From: Leptonema illini DSM 21528
GTDB lineage: Bacteria > Spirochaetota > Leptospiria > Leptospirales > Leptonemataceae
Direction: 5' to 3'
Assembly: GCF_000243335.1 (NCBI RefSeq)
Contig: NZ_JH597773.1
Span: 258,365-322,364, forward strand
Length of the DNA stretch: 64,000 bases
Below the pieces are notes generated by a model. The model worked only from the letters and a program-made list of their open reading frames with translations. It did no database searches and was not told where the DNA came from. Below, piece by piece: positions 59,934 to 64,000 of the stretch. A program made the position numbers and the translations under genes. The number at the start of each line of letters is the position of its first letter. Within the stretch, counting starts at the first letter, position 1.

Positions 59934-61861
59934 ACCGCATATTATTCGCGCTTTTTGCATTCTCGATCATACTGGCGCCGACACTGCTTCAGGCCGAGAT
60001 CCTCTCTGAAGATCTCGCCTCGTCGTGGCGCATTACGCTTGTCGATTCACCGGCTGCAGCGCAGCCCGATACCGACGACGGCCGCTGGAGTCAGGTCGAT
60101 TTTCCCGATGATGTCGGCGCTCAGGTAAACACAAAAGGCGAGTGGATCTGGGTGCGTCGTTCGATCAGCGTCGATCCGCAGGCCGGGGTTTATTCGGTTC
60201 GCTTTGAAAGGCTGTTCGGCAAGGCCGAGGTCTTTCTCGACGGCCGTCCGGCACGATTGCTGCGCAGAACTCCTGACGCCGGCGCCCTCTATCTTCTGCC
60301 TTCCGTCGATACTGCCGGTCAGCATACGCTTGCCCTGCGGCTTGCGGTGCGACGCGGCATGCCCGTCGGCGCCGACGGTGCGATCATGCTTGCCGACGTG
60401 CGCAAAGGTTATACAGACTATTATTACGAAGAGATCGTCACGACGTCGCTGGCGCTCTTTTATGCAGGGGCCGGCATCTTTCTTCTGGCGCTCTCCCGTC
60501 AGTTGAAGAAGTCCGTGTATGCAAGAGCCTCGTATTTTTATCTGTTGCTCGGCCTGATCGGGATCGGTAAAAGCCCCTTTGTTCTCGGCTGGCTGCCCGA
60601 GGCGGCGAGCAATCTGACTCTTTACATGCTTCAGAGTCTTACCATACTGCTTCCTGTTCCGCTGCTGTTCTTTGCGCGAGACAGCATCGAAAGGGTTGAA
60701 GATCGCATCCAGCGAACGGTGTTGCGCCTTGCGTTACCGATCTGCGCACTGCTCGTCGCCGTTCACTTTTTACTGCATGCCGTCCAGCTGAATGCGGCGG
60801 CGCTCTGGCTGCATCATGCATGGTTTCTTGCTCTTCTTCCGCTGTGGATCGGGCTGGCGCTGCTTGTGCTGCGCGAAACGGCTCGCGACATGAACGTATC
60901 GGGCTTCATGATGCTGGCCGGACTTGTGTATTTCCTGTATGCCGGAATCACATCGTTAATCGCCGGCTCGTTCTTTCGGCAGTATTTCGCGGCGACGACG
61001 CTTTTCTATGCTCCGGCTGCATTGATGCCTTTTGCGATGCTGCTCACTTCAATGCTGCTCGCCGAACGACGCATCCAGCGACAGAATCGGCAGCTTGCCT
61101 TCTTGAACTCCGAGATGAGTCAATCACGCCTGTTCGGCTATATCGCAGACGCCCTTGATGCTCCGATGCGAGCGACGATCGATCTGCTGTCTCCATCCAT
61201 TACAAACGAACAGAAGAAGGGCGTGCTCGGCCAGCTTGAGCGTTATGAAAGCCGCCTTGATGATCTGCTCGAACTCGGCCGTCTCGAACTGCTTGAAGAG
61301 GCCGAGGCTACGGTTACGATTCCGGCCGCCGATTTTCTACAGACGATCCTGCCCGGCACCGGCATATCGCATACGGTGCATGTCGAGCCCGACCTTCTCA
61401 TCGACACGTCGCTCGAACTGGTGAACTCCGCCCTGATCCGGTTGATCCGCTTCCCGGGATTCGCCACCTTCGACCATATCGATTTAATCGTCACCGAAGA
61501 CCTGAACGAACGCCTGCATTTTCGCTTCCTCATGCATCACCGCGACCGCAAGCAGCTGCGACATATCCAGGATATCATCAGCGAACGCCTGCCCGATGCC
61601 GAAGGCCTCTGGATCGAATGGAATATTATTCGAGAGACGATTCGGCTTCTGCACGGACGGCTTTCGGCAAGAACGCTTTCGGGCAAGTACCTCAGCCTTG
61701 ATCTCAGTCTGCCGGCCGTGCATCAGAAGAAGGAGAAGGCGGCCGGACCGGCTCCGCTCACGCTTACTTTTCTTCATAGCGACGATACGGCGCCCGCTCC
61801 GCAAAAACGCACGAATTGGAAGGAACGAATCCGCAAACTGCTGCAAAAAGAGATTGCTTGA
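59930..61861 (+). CDS. 7TM-DISM receptor with degenerate kinase-like C-terminus (pseudokinase)
   Basis: A 643-residue paralogue of the preceding receptor. It has a signal peptide, a jelly-roll domain (WIWVRRSI, GKAEVFLDGRPARL) and seven membrane helices (about 160-375). Its C-terminal 260 residues align in position with DHp and HATPase domains, but no H box, no N box Asn, no DxGxG and no GxG lid are visible. The corresponding region reads MSQSRLFGYIADALDAPMRATID and later RLIRFPGFATFDHIDLIV. It therefore probably cannot bind ATP and may regulate its partner by heterodimerisation. It starts inside the stop of the active receptor gene (ATGA). Confidence 0.75.
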   Translation: MNRILFALFAFSIILAPTLLQAEILSEDLASSWRITLVDSPAAAQPDTDDGRWSQVDFPDDVGAQVNTKGEWIWVRRSISVDPQAGVYSVRFERLFGKAEVFLDGRPARLLRRTPDAGALYLLPSVDTAGQHTLALRLAVRRGMPVGADGAIMLADVRKGYTDYYYEEIVTTSLALFYAGAGIFLLALSRQLKKSVYARASYFYLLLGLIGIGKSPFVLGWLPEAASNLTLYMLQSLTILLPVPLLFFARDSIERVEDRIQRTVLRLALPICALLVAVHFLLHAVQLNAAALWLHHAWFLALLPLWIGLALLVLRETARDMNVSGFMMLAGLVYFLYAGITSLIAGSFFRQYFAATTLFYAPAALMPFAMLLTSMLLAERRIQRQNRQLAFLNSEMSQSRLFGYIADALDAPMRATIDLLSPSITNEQKKGVLGQLERYESRLDDLLELGRLELLEEAEATVTIPAADFLQTILPGTGISHTVHVEPDLLIDTSLELVNSALIRLIRFPGFATFDHIDLIVTEDLNERLHFRFLMHHRDRKQLRHIQDIISERLPDAEGLWIEWNIIRETIRLLHGRLSARTLSGKYLSLDLSLPAVHQKKEKAAGPAPLTLTFLHSDDTAPAPQKRTNWKERIRKLLQKEIA

Positions 61862-61888
61862 AAAAATTTAATAAAAAACAACGTCTGT

Positions 61889-63181
61889 ATGTCGGAATTC
61901 ATCCCCTACAACTACAACGGTCGCGATCTCTCTCTGCCACTTATTGAATCGACGGACGGCTCGAAAGCCGTCTCTGTTCAGCATCTTACCGAAGATACCG
62001 GGCTTTATACGTTTGATCCGGCCCTGAACAACACGGCCATCGCAAAAAGCGCCATCTCGTACATCGACGCGAAGCATGACCGCCTGTTCTATCGCGGTTA
62101 TAATATCGAAGAGCTTGTCGAACGATCGACCTTCGTCGAGACTGCCTTTCTTCTCATATACGGTAAACTGCCGAGCGCCGAAGAGCTGGCCCAATTCTCA
62201 AACGGATTGAGCAAGCATTCGATGATCCATGAATCGATGCGCAACTTCTTCGATTCCTTTCCTGGCAAAAGCGTCCATCCGCTTGCCATTCTTGCCACGA
62301 TGGTGACGGGGCTTTCGGGCTATTACCCCGATTCATTCGAGGAGCATATCAGCAAAGGCGTCGATATTCGCATCCGCCTGCTTGCGAAGGTTCGCACGCT
62401 CGCCGCCTGGTCCTACAAGAAATCGGTCGGCCAGCCCATCGTATATCCGCGCGACGAACTTCCCTATTGTACGAACTTCCTGAACATGATGTTCGCCATT
62501 CCTGCCGAGGCTCATGTAGTAACGCCGGCCGACGATCGTATTCTCAATCAGATGCTCATTCTATACGCCGATCATGAGATGAACGCCACGACAACGACGG
62601 TTCGCGTCGTCGCCTCGGCCCGAGCCAATCTTTTCGCCTGCATCAACGCCGGCATCTGCTCGCTCTGGGGATCGCGCGAATCCGACGCAACGATGCCGCC
62701 GGCGCTCATGCTTCTTCGCATGATCGATAACAATCTGACTCCCGATCAATACTTCGAGAAATTCTTACAGGGCCGCGAACAGCTCAAGCTGAACGGCTTC
62801 GGTCATGCCGCTTATGAAGGCGAAGATCCGCGAGCGAAGATCAGCCGCCGCATCTTCCACGACTATCTGAAATCGCATCCCGAAGCGAAGTATGATCCGC
62901 TCATTCAAAAAGGCCTCGACGTCGAGCACTTCGCCATGAACCATACGGTCTTCAAGCAACTGAAGATGTACCCGAATGTGGAGTTCTACTCAGCGCTGAT
63001 CTTCAAGATGCTCGGTATTCCGCCCGAGATGAATAACGTGATCCGCACCATCGGTAAACTTGCCGGCTGGCTGGGCCACTGGTCCGAAGCTCGGCAGGAT
63101 ACCGAACGCCGCGTCTACAGACCGAGACAGATGTATTCAGGCGATCTCAACCGATCCTACGTTCCCATCGAGCAGAGATAA
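61889..63181 (+). CDS. Citrate synthase homologue lacking catalytic residues
   Basis: A 430-residue type II citrate synthase-like protein alignable from end to end with the E. coli enzyme. In E. coli the key residues are H264, H305 and D362. Here the GPAHGGAN motif reads GSRESDAT, placing E264 where the enolising His should be. The second His is kept in GFGHAAYE (H306), and the catalytic Asp is Glu365 in NVEFYSAL. H226 is also replaced (Y226), while H229 and the C-terminal RPRQMYSG Arg are kept. The fold should be intact but citrate formation is unlikely. The leader is AT-rich with no clear ribosome binding site. It follows the receptor operon by 27 nt. Confidence 0.85.
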   Translation: MSEFIPYNYNGRDLSLPLIESTDGSKAVSVQHLTEDTGLYTFDPALNNTAIAKSAISYIDAKHDRLFYRGYNIEELVERSTFVETAFLLIYGKLPSAEELAQFSNGLSKHSMIHESMRNFFDSFPGKSVHPLAILATMVTGLSGYYPDSFEEHISKGVDIRIRLLAKVRTLAAWSYKKSVGQPIVYPRDELPYCTNFLNMMFAIPAEAHVVTPADDRILNQMLILYADHEMNATTTTVRVVASARANLFACINAGICSLWGSRESDATMPPALMLLRMIDNNLTPDQYFEKFLQGREQLKLNGFGHAAYEGEDPRAKISRRIFHDYLKSHPEAKYDPLIQKGLDVEHFAMNHTVFKQLKMYPNVEFYSALIFKMLGIPPEMNNVIRTIGKLAGWLGHWSEARQDTERRVYRPRQMYSGDLNRSYVPIEQR

Positions 63182-63183
63182 GG

Positions 63184-63210
63184 CCCGATGCCGCTCTCAC
63201 TCTCATCGGG
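63184..63210 (+). terminator. Possible weak terminator hairpin
   Basis: CCCGATG (63184-63190) pairs with CATCGGG (63204-63210), with a 13-nt loop, directly after the citrate synthase-like gene. Only a short T-run follows, so termination is uncertain. Confidence 0.35.
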
Positions 63211-63252
63211 GGCACGCTTTTCGGTGAGGGTGGAGGCGCTGCGGGATTTCGA

Positions 63253-63558
63253 TCAGTCTTTCTTTTGTTTTTTGCGCCCCAGCATGCGGGATAGAAACGG
63301 GATGCGAATACCCAGGCGTTCGAGGGCGTAGGTGAGCAGCAGCACAGCGGTGCCTTCGTCAAGCCATCCTACGATGGGGAATGCATCGGTGGGTTCGGGA
63401 ATCACAACATAAACCGCTGAGAGAACGGCGACGGCGATCCAGAACCATTTCAGCCATCCGGTCGGCTTAACAGGGCCTTCTTCGGCGGCGACCGGGACGG
63501 CATCTTTTACGGGAGCCTCGGTATTTGACGGTGCTTCGTTCATGCGATCCTGATTCAT
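63253..63558 (-). CDS. DUF1232-like small membrane protein
   Basis: A 101-residue protein with a Pro/Glu-rich N-terminus, two hydrophobic segments (about 37-55 and 65-82) and a basic tail (GRKKQKKD). The sequence AVYVVIPEPTDAFPIVGWLDEGTAVLLL is the DUF1232/YkvA pattern (a DxxP...GxxDD-like loop between helices). The role of the family is unknown. Its start overlaps the recX stop (63555-63558), so it is probably cotranscribed with recX. Confidence 0.8.
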   Translation of the reverse strand: MNQDRMNEAPSNTEAPVKDAVPVAAEEGPVKPTGWLKWFWIAVAVLSAVYVVIPEPTDAFPIVGWLDEGTAVLLLTYALERLGIRIPFLSRMLGRKKQKKD

Positions 63559-64000
63559 ACGTTCTCCTGCCTCTGCTTGAGAAATGACTGAATACGCGAC
63601 GACGAGAATCCCCGTCTCGCAAGGGCCTGTTTTAACGCCGGCCCTTCTTTGCTGCGAATGCTCGACGATTGCATGGCAATGTCAAGCGCCTCGTGCCATT
63701 CGTCTTCTGAGACGGCCTGCAATGCCTGCGAGATGACGGCGTCATCAAAGCCGGCCGCCTTCAGCTCCATCTGCAGACGCTGCTCGCCCTGTCCCTTTTT
63801 CAGGCGACGCCCCACCTCACGCGTGGCCACCCACAGCGTATCATAGGAGTCGCTGCGCACAATATGACGAAAGATTCGCTCGGCTTTCTCACCGGAAAAT
63901 CCAAGAGAGGCGATCTTTGTCTTGAGGCGACCGGGCGTCCACGTTCCTGAGAGCGAAGATTCAAGACGTCGGATGGCCGTTTGTTCTTCAAGGCTGAAAT
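63555..64000 (-). CDS. recX: RecX-family regulatory protein (5' end outside window)
   Basis: The frame is open to the window edge (64000), and about 148 C-terminal residues are visible. The helical three-repeat RecX pattern is seen: SLEEQTAIRRLESSLSGTWTPGRLKTKIASLGFS-like start, then LWVATREVGRRLKKGQGEQRLQMELKAAGF (split by normal wording), then a last repeat LKQALARRGFSSSRIQSFL. RecX binds RecA filaments and modulates recombination and SOS. recA is commonly next to it and may lie just outside. The start is not in the window. Confidence 0.8.
   Translation of the reverse strand, partial: FSLEEQTAIRRLESSLSGTWTPGRLKTKIASLGFSGEKAERIFRHIVRSDSYDTLWVATREVGRRLKKGQGEQRLQMELKAAGFDDAVISQALQAVSEDEWHEALDIAMQSSSIRSKEGPALKQALARRGFSSSRIQSFLKQRQENV

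Overview
The window reads as a chromosomal segment of a spirochete, most likely a Leptospirales member of the Leptonema/Turneriella type. This is an inference. It rests on many small secreted lipoproteins with loose lipoboxes, a protein-kinase-like/AAA/GAF/PP2C giant, 7TM-DISM receptors and moderately GC-rich coding with dense, often ATGA-overlapping genes. No rRNA, tRNA, CRISPR array or insertion sequence was seen.

Layout. 1-4.3 kb: the 3' end of cobQ, three overlapping minus-strand genes (two lipoproteins and an unknown) and a class A penicillin-binding protein. 4.3-15.5 kb: a 1747-residue signalling protein, a GIY-YIG protein, prfC, a YqgE/AlgH protein, lepA and a protein joining helix-hairpin-helix repeats to a sigma-70 region-4 helix-turn-helix. 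15.5-24.4 kb: secreted proteins, an APC permease, a delta-60-repeat lipoprotein, translationally coupled ilvH-lepB, and sppA. 24.4-31.1 kb: an ApbE-like lipoprotein, then a metallopeptidase/propeller/Omp85-like barrel protein divergent from an AsmA/TamB-like protein. 31.2-33.9 kb: an XRE regulator, a Nudix hydrolase, a small acidic protein and a lipoprotein.

33.9-38.8 kb is an accessory island of unrelated minus-strand genes (Fic/Doc toxin-antitoxin, hypotheticals, an SH3 lipoprotein). They are separated by attC-like core sites and homologous 3' repeats, which suggests a gene-cassette array without a visible integrase. DUF1015, VOC and speE core-type genes follow. 41.6-44.9 kb is a second, more AT-rich accessory patch on the plus strand: a membrane protein, two overlapping cassette-type genes, an HhH protein and a potassium channel with a zinc ribbon.

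45.2-50.7 kb holds an osmolyte/energy group: a GH15 glycosidase coupled to a fused trehalose-6-phosphate synthase/phosphatase, with a two-domain PPK2 polyphosphate kinase converging on it. 50.8-55.3 kb carries lipoproteins, a CopD-like membrane protein, an outer-membrane barrel and a long-form GMP synthase. 55.3-63.2 kb is a signalling block: a GAF histidine kinase divergent from an overlapping rsgA-7TM receptor kinase-degenerate 7TM receptor operon, followed by a citrate synthase homologue that has lost two of its three catalytic residues. The window ends with a DUF1232-like membrane protein and the 3' part of recX.

The strongest candidates for undescribed biology are the Omp85-like/AsmA-like divergent pair, the HhH-sigma-4 protein, the 7TM kinase/pseudokinase pair beside a degenerate citrate synthase, and the cassette-like island.
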